Positions 1 through 12,040 of a stretch of 64,000 nt of DNA are shown piece after piece. Positions within the stretch are counted from its first letter, which is position 1, and every line of letters begins with the position of its first letter. The notes below the pieces were generated by a model. It had not been told where the DNA came from, did not search any database, and saw only the letters and a program-made list of their open reading frames with translations. The DNA is taken from NCBI GenBank assembly GCA_003439945.1, contig QVRM01002216.1, positions 124,001 to 188,000 on the forward strand, in the 5' to 3' direction. This DNA is from Dermanyssus gallinae. Taxonomy: Eukaryota; Arthropoda; Arachnida; Mesostigmata; Dermanyssidae. Both the position numbers and the translations under genes were made by a program.

Positions 1-486
1 CACAACGTAAATACAGAGTACTGACAATACATGCGGCCCCTCTTAAATTGATCAAGCAAAGAAGAACTTTGCAGGCCAGTTCCACTAGAACTTTCTCGCC
101 TTCCCACTGACAACTAATGCCTGACCGATGGTACGATATGCCTGACGCAGGAGGGCTTAACTTCGAGGTACCGCGAAGCGAGCGTAGGCTCTCCACAAAG
201 AGCTTATCTAGGCGGAGCGAAACTCCACTCGTTCACAATGGGACCGCGCCTAAGTGTTTGGCCATCGTCCTTACTGTAGAGACTCCAAGAGCAGGAAACA
301 CCTCAATTGCACCGATATACAGATTTGAAGCCGTATTAGCAATTAACGTCTCTTCGTAGGCCCTTTTTAAAAAAAAAATTACAAAGCACTTTTCTCATCG
401 AGCCGTCTGGAAATTTTCCTGTGTCCAGACTCGTATTGAAGTAGGCACCTAAGGTAAGCAACTACGCTTACCATATACCCTGAAAA
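1..486. other. No gene recognised
   Basis: Mixed-composition sequence. An 80-codon open frame at 117-359 has no recognisable domain, codon pattern or splice context, and is treated as chance. There is a short A run near 370. Confidence 0.5.
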
Positions 487-497
487 CTAGGTATATA

Positions 498-546
<49 letters not shown>
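498..546. repeat. (TG)n/(TA)n array, left flank of MITE-like copy A
   Basis: A short GT tract passes into uninterrupted TA dinucleotides that run directly into the hairpin element at 547. The same element is followed by another TA array at 615-671, so the element sits inside one microsatellite. Confidence 0.9.
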
Positions 547-550
<4 letters not shown>

Positions 551-614
551 CTACAAAAAAGTTTTTTCGGTCCGTAAAGAATCATTATAAAATCCGAGAA
601 AAAATTGTAGACCC
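547..614. mobile_element. MITE-like hairpin element, copy A, inside (TA)n
   Basis: This 68-bp unit has imperfect inverted ends: GGCTACAAAAAAG-TTTTTTCGG on the left and CCGAGAAAAAA-TTGTAGACC on the right. A GTAAAGAATCATTATAAAAT core lies between them. A second copy at 61388-61461 shares the ends and core with small indels and is also bounded by TA arrays. Small non-autonomous elements flanked by TA microsatellites on both sides are known elsewhere (for example Micron in rice). Membership of a DNA-transposon superfamily is inferred; no transposase partner was found for it. Confidence 0.6.
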
Positions 615-616
615 AA

Positions 617-671
<55 letters not shown>
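615..671. repeat. (TA)n array, right flank of MITE-like copy A
   Basis: About 57 bp of TA dinucleotide with one TGTA interruption near the left end, directly after the hairpin element. Confidence 0.9.
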
Positions 672-673
<2 letters not shown>

Positions 674-2296
674 CCAATAGGCACAAAAAAAACGGACCCA
701 GATGACGCGGATCTCGTATCGGGTAGTCGCGCTACACACACACGGCGCCTACGAATCGACCAAATTGACGAAGAAACGGACTGATCAGGGAATAAACCAT
801 AGAGACGAGACAGGGGGTGACGTGGTGGGGGTTATTGTCTTCGTTGATCTTCGTCGAGATTTAGGACAGACTGCGAAGGGCCTAATCGGCTAGCAGCTTC
901 AAATAGCAGTCTACGAATAAACATTGCGCGATTGAGGGCGATTTATGAATTGAAGTCATGAATGGAAGACTCAGTAAAGACAGAGAAAAATAGAGGCGCG
1001 AGGCCGAAAAAGAGTGAATTTATCAGCCGTGGCGCGGGAAGTTATTCCGATACGTGACGAATCAGGAAAAATATTTTTTAACATAATAAAGAGAAAATAT
1101 GGGAAAAATATGTTTTTTCGACGGTGATAGCCATGACGATGATGGTAATTATATGATAGAACAGCACTCAGATTGCCGCCAAGAGAGAGAGAGAGAGAGA
1201 GAGTTTATAACATTTAATGCATTTAGTAGGTGTATATTCACCACATTCATTGTTATAGACAATAGAAAATCGAACTTTCTTTGGAGGTAGCCAACGAACT
1301 AACGGTACGGCAGATATGTACGCTGAAACATAGCTTGCAAAATAACGCACATATATGTATATATATATATAAATAAATATATATATACGTTAGTAGCTAA
1401 CTTGGGTCGACGTTTTGGCTAGCCGAACTTCATAGTACAACGGAGGCTTACCTGCAAGGTCAAACACACAGAAAAAGCAATCTTAGAGTTAGTTTCACTG
1501 GGGTATGAAACAGTCCAGTTAGATTTGCACGACACTCGTGTGTGTATCTACTATATACTTTTTATTTTTACCTGTGTATTTATACCACGCTTTATTTGTA
1601 TTTTATACTATGATTATTTGTATTTTGTACTATACTTATTTGTATACTAAATCAACTCGAAATAGCTGTCGGCTTTACGGCCACAATAGCACTTCGAAGA
1701 GCAATTTTGCATCGTTCCATTCTTGATTCCTCTTTTCATAAATGTCCTGTCTCTTTGCATCGAAAAGAGGGATGCACACGCCCTTAATCGTTACGGCTTC
1801 ATCATAAAATACATGTAGTACCCATCTACACAGTACGATTGTCAAGTCTATTATTCAAATCAGTGAAAGCCATTTCCGCAAGTTTGCTCTTAAGCATTTT
1901 GTTAAGTTGATTTCAAGAATCGAAAGCTTCTGTTCCAAATCTTCCAAATACCGCCTCTAACAATGCCTTTTGCTACAGTGGACCTGTACCTATACTCTCT
2001 TGCAGCACAGCGTTCGGTAAACATCACAAGCTTTCACTCAGTGCTTCATCACAGGCTTTCATACTTTGATATGAAAGCATGGCAAACTAGGTCTCATGTC
2101 GATTTTAAATGTGTTCTCTTTGCGACGTTTTCGATAAAGTAACTATCTTAAACACTAAAGGCGCAGTTGCCAACAGAACGTTCGCGAGCGATCAAAATTT
2201 CCTAGTGATCTCGTCTGAGAGCAAACAGTGTGCTTTCGACAGACAAGGCTGCGCCGGACGACAGAACTTTCCGGTTAATCAAATATATATTTGTTT
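672..2296. other. No gene recognised; short GA and TA tracts
   Basis: There is a (GA)n tract at about 1188-1204 and a small TA tract near 1355-1385. Short frames at 1099-1290 and 1538-1726 are low complexity or unrecognisable. A splice-like site on the minus strand at 1451/1452 is listed separately. Confidence 0.5.
1436..1480 (-). promoter_or_regulatory. Candidate splice or ratchet site (YAG joined to GTAAGC)
   Basis: On the minus strand a T-rich tract (TTTTTCTGTGTGTTTGACC) leads to TTGCAG, which is followed immediately by GTAAGC. The junction lies between 1452 and 1451. This is the form of a recursive-splicing site (3' splice site joined to 5' splice site). YAG-GTRAG strings are expected a few times per strand in 64 kb by chance, so only the pyrimidine tract raises the odds. 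Confidence 0.2.
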
Positions 2297-2297
2297 A

Positions 2298-2338
<41 letters not shown>
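2297..2338. repeat. (TA)n array
   Basis: About 40 bp of TA dinucleotide with one ATGTAT interruption. No inverted flanks were seen. Confidence 0.9.
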
Positions 2339-2340
<2 letters not shown>

Positions 2341-2654
2341 CAGCGGAATGTTCATTGTAGTGCGACTGTACTGCGCACCGAGCCTCCGTGTCATCGCAAT
2401 TAATTATAGTCTAGCGACGGCTGGCCTGCAAGTCATTTAATAATCTGATTATAAGGCTCCGTCTGCGAACTACCACCGGTCGGCGCGTTGCATGGCGTAA
2501 CACCGGTGCACAGCACAAACATAACGGTGCCACATCTTCAGCACGAAGCATTGGTTTCGGTCACCGGGTTTGGTCGGACGCACGGACGGACGGGAGACGG
2601 TAGACTGTTGACAGAGAGAGGAGATCACGGTCTTTCCTAGGACATGGAAATGTA

Positions 2655-2705
2655 TCGTAGTAGTAGTAGTAGTAGTAGTAATAGTAGTAGGAGGAGGAGA
2701 AGTAG
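2655..2705. repeat. (AGT)n / (AGG)n trinucleotide tract
   Basis: A run of AGT triplets with one AAT change, passing into AGG triplets. It is read as poly-Tyr on the complementary strand, which explains the 102-codon minus-strand frame here. Confidence 0.85.
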
Positions 2706-2887
2706 CAGTGGAAGCAGTTCATCATGAATGCCGAATTCCACAGACGCAAGAGCTCCATCGACTTCGCTAGGACAGGCCGCCGCCCATCATACGAGTACAT
2801 GCGGCCACCGGCCACCCATAACGACGGCGCCGACGACGACGACAACGACGATGAGAGTGATGATGGCAATTATGATGATTTTAACTA

Positions 2888-3005
2888 TGATGGTGATGGA
2901 GATGATGGTGATATTAACGATGATGGTGGAGATGATGGTGATATTAACGATGATGGTGATGGAGATGATGGTGATATTAACGGTGATGATGATGATGATA
3001 ACGAT
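2888..3005. repeat. GAT-rich minisatellite (30-33 bp unit)
   Basis: GATATTAAC recurs at 2910, 2940 and 2973, giving periods of 30 and 33 bp. Each copy is GATGATGGTG(ATGG)AGATGATGGTGATATTAAC-like. The plus strand is open from 2724 to 3128 and reads as an acidic Asp/Gly/Asn protein, but this follows from the repeat itself. There is no flanking domain and the stops fall at the repeat edges, so a gene is not claimed. Both period changes are multiples of 3, so an acidic coding tract cannot be fully excluded. Confidence 0.7.
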
Positions 3006-3351
3006 GTATGCCTAAGGCCATTATCAACAGCGCTGCCGCCTCTATGCACATTTGGCTACGTGCGCTCATGTTCGACGTGCCCAGCCATATCTGGCGAGCA
3101 GCCGAGCCGAACCGAGAGGCTTGGCTGAACGACACAGAGTGCGGCCAGAACAGAGTGCGGCGCCAACGTCATCAACGCCTCTCTAGCCTGGCTCTGACAA
3201 CTGAAGCAGCTCACTTTTTCTCGCACGATTAACTTCTCAGAGCTAACGACGGCGTCGAGGCCGGCGTGGCGGACAGTGTCGTCACCTGGCCCGATTACGC
3301 AGTACCGATAATCAAGTTAACCGTCAAATGCATACACGCGCGGGAGAAGAC
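3006..3351. other. No gene recognised
   Basis: Moderately GC-rich sequence between the GAT minisatellite and the long TA array. The short frames show no recognisable motif. Confidence 0.5.
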
Positions 3352-4627
<1,276 letters not shown>

Positions 4628-4816
4628 CCACCAGGAGCAGAAGGAGATTTAAGTTTCCTCGTTGCCTTCATGCTTCCGCCGGTTCCGATCATTTCTATCG
4701 CATGCTATACCATCAGTATCTTCTCCGACGGAGCTGTTGCAGCAATCATGATCCTCTCAGCGCATAGAGTACATAGTAAGACCAACGGGTCTGGCAGCAC
4801 GAGTTTTTCTCCTTAG
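4628..4816 (+). other. Coding-like open frame, hydrophobic, unknown
   Basis: An open frame of 62 codons runs between stops at 4625 and 4814. It contains a long apolar stretch (LVAFMLPPVPIISIACYTIS, then GAVAAIMIL), resembling one or two membrane segments, followed by a polar tail. It has no start codon at its edge and no recognised family. It could be an exon fragment, a decayed gene or chance. The frame one base over, immediately upstream, is also open and hydrophobic. A weak call. Confidence 0.15.
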
Positions 4817-4920
4817 TCAACCCTCATCAGGAATTCCACAAAGAAGATATTCATATAACATCTAACGAATGAATAAGCAGCCCCCTAAATAGTGTCTTCA
4901 TACAGCTGCTCTTTCTGTAG

Positions 4921-4954
<34 letters not shown>
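4921..4954. repeat. (TA)n array
   Basis: About 33 bp of uninterrupted TA, followed by a GA-rich stretch. Confidence 0.9.
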
Positions 4955-4956
<2 letters not shown>

Positions 4957-7305
4957 GAGAGAGCTAATTCGGAGGAAGAAGACTTAAAGAGAAAGAAACG
5001 CAGTGATGTATAAGAGTCTCTAGGAGTTTAATAAATGTCTAGTAGCAAGGACTACATAGAAGGCCATGTGTAAACCAGGACCGACATTTTCAAATGCCAC
5101 TCTGGTCCACAGCGGGGGTTTTTGGAGGAAATAAAAAGGTGTACAAAGAGAAGTGCAATTTGCATTAGTTGCTATTTTATTTGCGCCAGGCAGTTTTCTC
5201 GGGGGAAGAGGGACTGTTAAAATGTATATATTAAGTTAAGGTTTAGTACGAGGATTAAAAATGTAGCAAATGAAAGACAGTTATGGAGCAATCCAGAGCA
5301 ATCTTCGGCAACCGCCTGAAGGTTCCATTCGGGTATTTCCCGACGGGCGTTAATTTGCCGGAAATTCCACTTTTTTGGAACAACGTCTCTTGCCTATATA
5401 TTATCGGTCAAGACTGTTTCAAGTAATCCACCAGATATCTTCAATTCGGGCTGCAGTTAAGTACAATATATTAAACTTTTTCAACGGTCTCTTTACGTCC
5501 GTCATCGACAGTACCACGTATACATAGTGTTTTGGAACCCTGTTTGATCACCATAAGCATTTCTAAACATTTCCACCACTTAAGAAGACATGATTTGGTG
5601 TTTATTAAAAAAAAATTGATGCAAATTTGTTGCCCCTCAATTGTCGGCTTCTTAAAGAAAATTGTCCTGTGTGTAGCTTCTCAATGGCGCTTCTATCTTA
5701 AAAAAGTATACTATCTTAAAAAAAGGTAGTTCCGGTCTGGGGGCAAAATTCTAACGTAATAGAAATTGCCGATCGGCCCTCGCATATATAGAAGCTATTT
5801 AAGCTCAGTTTGGCGTATAGAAAATATTGCGATGATTTATTAATCATTTACAATACATTTGCACACAGGATATATAGTTTCATTTGATACCCCCAAACGA
5901 TTTCGGAGTGCTTGGAACAACGACTAACATTTACGTAGAAAATCAGGATGTTTAATATAGGGATTTCATATTTATTAGAGATCTTACAAACCCAGCATTC
6001 TCCTCTCTGCGGCTGCCGCTTGAAGAGTATAACTTCAATAGGCGGACACTTTGTCTGCGCTGCATGCGGCGACGGTTCTGTAGGCGGCCTACAACAGCAA
6101 GACCACAAGCGATACGCAAAAACAGCCTACTTGACGTACAGAAGAGCAGTGAAGACGATTATAAAACGAGCTCTACCCTGCCGGGAGAAACACGCAACGT
6201 GCCTGTTCTGCTGGACTCTTCGTGAAGGTCATGTTCAGAACGACGTTAGGGTCAAAATGTCTGATGGTGTTTAGGCCTCACTGCGGGAATACGTAAAAAA
6301 GCGCCCATGGGATGAAAAATAAATACAATACCATCCTCGTACCAGAGTGTCGTGCAGCGTAACCTTCTTTATATTCATGCCGTAGCGCCGCCGCTAACCG
6401 CATAGTAGATCCGTCAGTCAGACGGATCGCAAGCAAAAACCCGACAAAAACGCGTTATTACATATATTCGTATACGTACAGGGAAATACATACGTGGGAC
6501 GGAATAGAAAAAATGGCTGGCAACTTTGACGTTAGAAGGCGCGGGCTCGATCCCGGTGAGACACACCCTCCCGACGCGACCGTTGTTATCCAAATTTTGT
6601 TATTCGAGTTTATTAGAGCAGAAGTAACTAAATTCTGTGCCGTGAAACGGTACAGTGGGATTTAAAGTATGACAGGTTAGGGTGAAAACTTTCGCAAGAA
6701 ATTAGAGTGGAGAAAAGAGTGTACTTTTTTCAGCGTCGAGTACAAACTGCGACAGATATTGCTTTCCCACTAGTTTAGTATACGGCGTGACAGATAGGAA
6801 TATAAATTACGAAAACTACCTCCTTCTAAAAATTGACGCTTTGGAACAACATACTCAACGGAAATCCCAGCGATATATTCACTAAATAAAGTTTTAAGCT
6901 GTTCCAATTTAAAGTATATTAAGCGGATGAACGCACGCGTCCCACAACACAGGTAATCTCTAAATTTAATTATGGTTATATACCATATATATGTTATGTA
7001 ACTTAAATATGTTACATATAACCCTACCAGAGGCGTGTTGAGGGCCTTACGCAAGCATCAACCAAATAAGTGAAATAGGCAAACGAGAAACAGCAACCCA
7101 TGCAACACTGACAAATGCAGCAAAGATGAGCTCAACCGTCAAGTAAGCGAAAGCAACAGCAACGACAGTACTAAATAAGCATACGTGTTCTACACTTGTA
7201 GAAACTGCTGATCGAGGTAAAAGAATTTCACTGAAATTTGCAGTTGGACTGTGTCGAACGGGCTCGAGTGTCTAGATACGATCATTACTATTAAACCAAA
7301 AAAAC
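4955..7305. other. No gene recognised
   Basis: AT-rich unique sequence. The longest frame (5948-6274, 108 codons) is Cys-rich near its start but matches no zinc-finger spacing and starts in an AT-rich context. A box-B-like GGGCTCGATCCC occurs near 6544 without a full tRNA fold. Confidence 0.4.
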
Positions 7306-7385
<80 letters not shown>

Positions 7386-7387
7386 TA
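7306..7387. repeat. (AAT)n trinucleotide array
   Basis: About 27 consecutive AAT triplets with one interruption at the right end. The longest pure trinucleotide run in the window. Confidence 0.95.
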
Positions 7388-8060
7388 AACTAACTCGGTC
7401 TCGGTGTATGAGCGCCGACTAAAGCCAGTTTTTCTCCTCGTTCAGACCAGGCGCTGAACGAGCCAAACATATCGAAGAATATTCATCGACACCAGTCTTT
7501 CGTCTCTCTCAGACCGGCCCAGGCCCGTGTTGCGTCTCTCGCTGTGCGTGTTTCGATGTGGCTACCGCGGCTCCTGTTGTTACTGATGCTGCTGCTGCTA
7601 TTGCTGCCGACCTACTTATTAGACGGACTCTTCCAAGTAATAGTTAGTCAAGTGCCTTCGCTTTTTCTTCGCCTCGTTTTCCTTCCTTTTCACGTCCTCG
7701 TTGTCATTGTCGTCGTCGTCGTCGTCGTTTTTCTCGCATCGTCAATTCGTCTATAGTAGGCAAGTGCGCGCAAGCGTGCCCACGAATAATCACCCACCAC
7801 CGAGAATAGTCACGATGATGGCAGAGCAGTATCAACAACAACAGCAACAACAACAAAAACAATAACAACAACTTTGCCAAAAGCGACGGCGTACGCAACA
7901 ACAGCAACATGAGCAACATAAACAAAAACAGTAAATACAACGTCAAACGAAGCAGCAGCAGCAGCAACAACAACAAAAACAACCATAACGATTATATTAT
8001 CAGCTATGTAAACACTAAATGCAAACAACAACAACAACACCAACAACAATAATGGCAACA
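7388..8060. repeat. Mixed GCT/GTC and CAA trinucleotide field
   Basis: The left half has TGCTGCTG and GTCGTCGTC tracts (7570-7740). The right half (7828-8060) is CAACAA-rich. Open frames on both strands read as Leu, Val, Gln, Asn or Thr runs and are treated as repeat artefacts. Confidence 0.8.
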
Positions 8061-9222
8061 AACATCGCATGTAAATCTAATAAATGTAAACAACACCGCA
8101 TGCAAATAAACAACAATCGGCCATCAATCTATTTAGTATGGCCGCCGGGCTGGAATGGTCGATCTGTGGGTGCGCACAAATATAAACGCATCCCCGACAT
8201 CGTTCTCGTACGAATCAGCTCCAAAGTCCAAACAACTCCAAAAACACACCACCGTCCGTCACGAATTTGTTGATCGTCGGATGAATGGCTGACTTAAATT
8301 GGTGACAAAAGAAAAGTGCAAGATAAAGAGCACGTGTCTGTCAGTTCTCTCTTTTGCTGGCCCGCAGCAAAAGTAACCGAACACATTTAGCCCAAACCGC
8401 AATTGAATAGATACACTTGTGATTGTGTGGCTTGCGGTAATAGTAACAACAACAAGAACAGCAGCATCAACATCAAATACAGCGAAACCGCCACCAGCGC
8501 ACTATCAGCAACAATAATTCCAGAACTGGCTTGGTGCGCAAGATCCACGGTCAATTAAAAACAACAACTAAAAGCACCACAACTAAACATATAACAACGA
8601 TTCCGTTCAGCAATAACACATACAACAAAGATACAACAACCAATTAGATACACAAAAAAAGGATAATGATAAATATATTTATAGTCGTAAACAATTAATG
8701 TTATATATATATAGGAAAACAAATATAGAAACATAAATATTTGCTTTCGACAAACACCCAGGTAAATACTTATTACACAGAAGATCTGAAGTGTATCTAG
8801 AAGGCACCTAGGTTAAGCAGCGACAACTATATTAAATTGCTTTAGCGTTTTGTGGTGGTCCAACGTCCACAGGACAACGCCACAGTTTAACGATACTACA
8901 GAACTTCTTCCTTCCGAACGCCATATAGCCATACTATAATTCACCGCAACACTAAATTGCAAGGCACAGGTATTCATTCGTAGCAGAGATGATTGTCCAC
9001 GCAACACGTTTTTTTCAACCTGTTGTTTTAATTCGTTTAACCGTGATAATAACAACCACAGCGACAATATCAACAAACTATTAAGGCTACCCCATTTAGA
9101 TACTGCTACACTACACTGACCATGCAATATAAATGCCCGGCCAGCCAGCAGGTACGGTACGCGAGCCCAATCTATGACCGATAAGATAAAGTCACATCTG
9201 CTCGAGTTTTTCTTACATACCT
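8061..9222. other. CAA-rich spacer, no gene
   Basis: Scattered CAACAA tracts occur at 8445-8650, with AT-rich sequence to 8760. The 171-codon minus-strand frame at 8813-9328 begins inside the SINE tail at 9223 onwards, so its first ~35 residues are SINE translation. The rest is unrecognised. Confidence 0.5.
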
Positions 9223-9530
9223 CTAGAATTAAAAACACTTTTTTAAGGAGGTTGTTTTTATTCCTCCGTCTCCTACTGGCTTGAAACTTAACCTGAGATA
9301 TATCTTCAATGCACCGAGGGCGTGACATGTTAAGATATATAGGCTTTTCCTAACAGTCTTTGTGGCAGCATGGCCGCTGACTCTCAGCGGTCAATAGTTT
9401 AGTATCTTTTCTCGATGAGCATCGCTGAAAGAAAATTCGATCAACAACAGCAGGGATCGAACCGGCGACACCCCAATGGTAGATGACAACCATGACTAGC
9501 GCACTAGCAGACCCCTAGACCACACCGCTA
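9223..9530 (-). mobile_element. tRNA-derived SINE, tandem copy 1
   Basis: Read on the minus strand, the head carries GTGGTCTAGGGG (box A-like) near 9527-9510 and GGTTCGATCCC (box B) near 9466-9456. The body is shared with copies at 9580, 38969 and 53402. The tail ends in the family hairpin, but the inner hairpin arm is partly deleted near 9265. It is about 90% similar by eye to copy 2. RNA polymerase III transcription and LINE-dependent mobilisation are known for tRNA-SINEs and are inferred here. Confidence 0.85.
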
Positions 9531-9579
9531 CCCTCGTACACACCTCGGCTAGAGACAGCTATCGATACATGAGTGAGCC
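9531..9579 (-). repeat. 49-bp segment duplicated with the SINE, copy 1
   Basis: CTCGTACACACCTCGGCTAG through GAGTGAGCCC lies at the tRNA-head end of SINE copy 1. It recurs almost identically at 9897-9946 next to copy 2, and is absent beside the 38969 copy. It therefore marks a tandem duplication of SINE plus flank, or a 5' leader found in only some copies. Confidence 0.75.
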
Positions 9580-9896
9580 CTAGAATTAAAAACATTTTTT
9601 AAGAAGGTTGTTTTTAATTCTAGACTATCCTCCGTCCTCTACGGGCTTGGAACTTAACCTGAGGTATATCTTCAATGCACCGAGGGTCGGACATGCTAAG
9701 ACATCTATGGGTTTCCCTAACAGTCTTTGTGGCAGCATGGCCGCTGACTCTCAGCGGTCAATAGTTTATCATCTATTCTCAATGAGCATCGCTGAAAGAA
9801 AATTCGATCAACAACAGCAGGGATCGAACCGGCGACACCCCAATGGTAGATGACAACCATGACGAGCGCACTAGCAGACCCCTAGACCACGCCGCC
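9580..9896 (-). mobile_element. tRNA-derived SINE, tandem copy 2
   Basis: A full-length minus-strand copy. It starts with the terminal hairpin (CTAGAATTAAAAACA ... TGTTTTTAATTCTAG, 9580 to about 9626) and ends at the tRNA head CTAGACCACGCCGCC. It holds box A- and box B-like sequence in the same places as copy 1. A 81-codon plus-strand frame across it is antisense SINE sequence, not a gene. Confidence 0.88.
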
Positions 9897-9950
9897 ACTC
9901 TCGTACACACCTCGGCTAGAGACAGCTATCGACACATGAGTGAGCCCTGC
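9897..9950 (-). repeat. Segment duplicated with the SINE, copy 2
   Basis: Second copy of the ~49-bp head-side flank, differing from the first at a few positions. It is followed by unrelated sequence (CTGCTGAACTT), so the duplicated unit ends at GAGTGAGCCCT. Confidence 0.75.
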
Positions 9951-9974
9951 TGAACTTTGAAGGTATGCGATTGT

Positions 9975-10061
9975 TGTCTTTGTTGGTGTCGTTGTTGTTG
10001 GTGTCGTTGTTGTTGTGCTGTCGTCGTCGTGCTGTCGTTGTTGCTGCTGCTGTCGTCGTCG

Positions 10062-10095
<34 letters not shown>

Positions 10096-10128
10096 GCTAT
10101 TGTTGCTACTGATGCTGCTGTTCTTGCT
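9975..10128. repeat. (GTT)n/(GTC)n trinucleotide field
   Basis: GTTGTTG and GTCGTCGT tracts with a pure GTT run near 10065-10095. Frames on both strands read as Leu/Val/Cys or Asn/Thr/Gln runs. Confidence 0.9.
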
Positions 10129-10315
10129 GTCATCGTGCCGTACGACGGTAGACGTGGTAGCGTAAATGATGGAAGCGTACATGTGACACGGTTCCTTCCT
10201 GACTGGCTGACTCGGGCTGGCGTGGCCATCTTGGCGCGTTTCACCTTCGCGTCGCACCGTTCACGTCTCGTCGCCATCTTCGGCACAGCGGAGACGAGGG
10301 ATCGCCGTATACAAA

Positions 10316-10347
<32 letters not shown>

Positions 10348-10582
10348 ACAAGTTGAAGCGCAGAACCGGGTTGGGTAGATGTGTTCCGCTGCATACCGGC
10401 GTACATACATTCATGCATAAATAGATGAAGTGTCGACGAAGAAGGAGAAAAAGAAGAAAGTGCAAGAGGAGGATTCTGTTCATTAGCTAACCGTGCACAA
10501 TTTTTCACGCTCTAATTACTAATTTCGAGAATCGGGTGTCGTCGCCCGATCTGCTCACAGGTGCACACCTGCCCAATGTTTT

Positions 10583-10585
<3 letters not shown>
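10129..10585. other. No gene; (TTA)n tract
   Basis: A run of ten ATT triplets lies at about 10317-10346. The rest is unique, moderately GC-rich sequence without a recognisable frame. Confidence 0.5.

Positions 10586-10620
<35 letters not shown>
10586..10620. repeat. (TA)n array
   Basis: About 34 bp of uninterrupted TA dinucleotide. Confidence 0.9.
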
Positions 10621-10623
<3 letters not shown>

Positions 10624-11532
10624 GGCGTATCGTATATACACGGTGTTGTAGGTTGATAATTTATCTTGATCGAATACCCACTAGTTCCCGCGATGAGTAA
10701 CAAATCAACAAGCACTCCTGAATTTAAATAAATTAAACAAAAATTATTCCAGCAAATATTATCAAGCAAAAATATACCCTTCTCGCTTTTTTCTCAGTAC
10801 AAAAGCGTTCGTAATTGTTACTACAGCTACTTTTGAACGTAACAGAGAAGACGAAAAAACACCGTGGAGTACATATTGCAGTCCGGTGATCGATCCTCCG
10901 CGCCCCGCTCTCACACAGTCAATCGCAGAATATTATCGCGCAGTAATAGTAGCACTAACCATCAAGTATTTTTGCATACATAACCAGTGAGCGCTGAGTG
11001 ATAAACGCGCATGTGCCTCCGCTCAACCAATCACTGCCGTTTCGTCTCTAGTGGTCAGAATGATAACGTTCTTAGCCCGAGATCGGCACCTACTCTTAAC
11101 TAGTTACCGTTAGGTAACATGTTAAGTGCTTAACAAAATAAGCGTGGTGTCTCTTGCACCTCTTCCACGAATATATATATATATATATATATTAAAGCTT
11201 GTTGGCAACGAACAGCAACAATATTCTGACTCTTTACTTAATTATAGCCACTGTCTCTCTCTCTCTCTTGCACGCGATCTCGTTTCTCTCTCTACTTGAT
11301 CTTTCCTTGTTCTCTCTGTGTCCAGTGAACGAGAACCACTCAGGCATTTTTCATCGTCACCGTCGAGGAGGCTCTTGTGGTCGCTGTGCCATCGCGCCTC
11401 ACGTAGGGACTTCAACGCTTGCCCAAAGACCCACCGCGATGACTGAGCTCGAGGATACCCGTTGTTCTACCCGGCGGCCCGTTTGCCGTTGTCTCCGGTA
11501 TCCCACGGCCAAACAAACGACCCAGTGAACGA
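10621..11532. other. No gene recognised; short TA and CT tracts
   Basis: Unique sequence with a 25-bp TA array at 11168-11192 and a CT-rich stretch at 11253-11320. No domain is recognised. Confidence 0.45.
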
Positions 11533-11650
11533 GGGCGGACCGCTACAACCAATGGTTGGTGGGCGGACAGTGTGGCCAATCGCTTTCGCAGGGCCCCGAG
11601 CCAAGGGCCTATATGTATTCTTGCTCCGAAGGTCCCCCGCGCCGTCAGTC
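11533..11650 (+). promoter_or_regulatory. Candidate RNA polymerase II core promoter
   Basis: GGGCGG occurs at 11533 and 11561, and CCAAT at 11549 and 11576. A TATA-like TATATGTA lies at 11610, and TCAGTC (matching the arthropod initiator TCAGTY) at 11645, with its A about 37 bp downstream of the TATA-like start. All lie within 120 bp of unusually GC-rich sequence for this window. The clustering is suggestive, but each motif is short. Downstream, GCGCG-GTAACT near 11680 could be a 5' splice site. Confidence 0.3.
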
Positions 11651-11753
11651 TCCGCACAGAGCTCCGAAAGCGAGCGCGGTAACTTTCCCTGCTGGCCTAG
11701 CACGCTGATACGGCGTACCGCCGGATAAGTTGAGTGGCTTCATTAATTCTAAC

Positions 11754-11800
11754 GAGGACGACGACGACAACGACTACGACGACAACGACTACGATATACA
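11754..11800. repeat. (GAC)n-type short repeat
   Basis: GACGACGACAACGACTAC is repeated about twice. A small tract of minisatellite character. Confidence 0.7.
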
Positions 11801-11910
11801 ACACCGGGCGGCCCGTTGTCTGGCTGCTGATGAAGCCCTCCTCCTGAACAGAGAAAACAGAGAATAGCGGCTCACCTGGCGGCGATTAAGCGAATGGGCT
11901 TTATATGCAT

Positions 11911-11986
11911 CCCATATATATATATATACATGTGCCACAGCAGGTATATATATATATATATATATATATACATGTGCCACAGCAGG

Positions 11987-12020
<34 letters not shown>

Positions 12021-12040
12021 CATGTGCCACAGTAGGTCGA
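11911..12040. repeat. (TA)n interleaved with an 18-bp unit
   Basis: CATGTGCCACAGCAGGTA occurs three times (starting near 11930, 11971 and 12021, the last with one change), each separated by a TA array of different length. The compound repeat appears to have arisen by duplication of unit plus TA tract. Confidence 0.85.

Noticed and set aside
2724..3128. 134-codon acidic Asp/Gly/Asn frame as a gene
   Set aside because: It is almost entirely a translation of a GAT minisatellite, with no domain, no splice context and overlapping open frames.
6510..6575. Possible tRNA gene with GGGCTCGATCCC
   Set aside because: A box-B-like sequence is present, but no box A at the right distance and no acceptor stem could be drawn.
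8813..9328. 171-codon minus-strand frame
   Set aside because: Its first part translates the SINE tail and the rest is unrecognised unique sequence; there are no exon borders.
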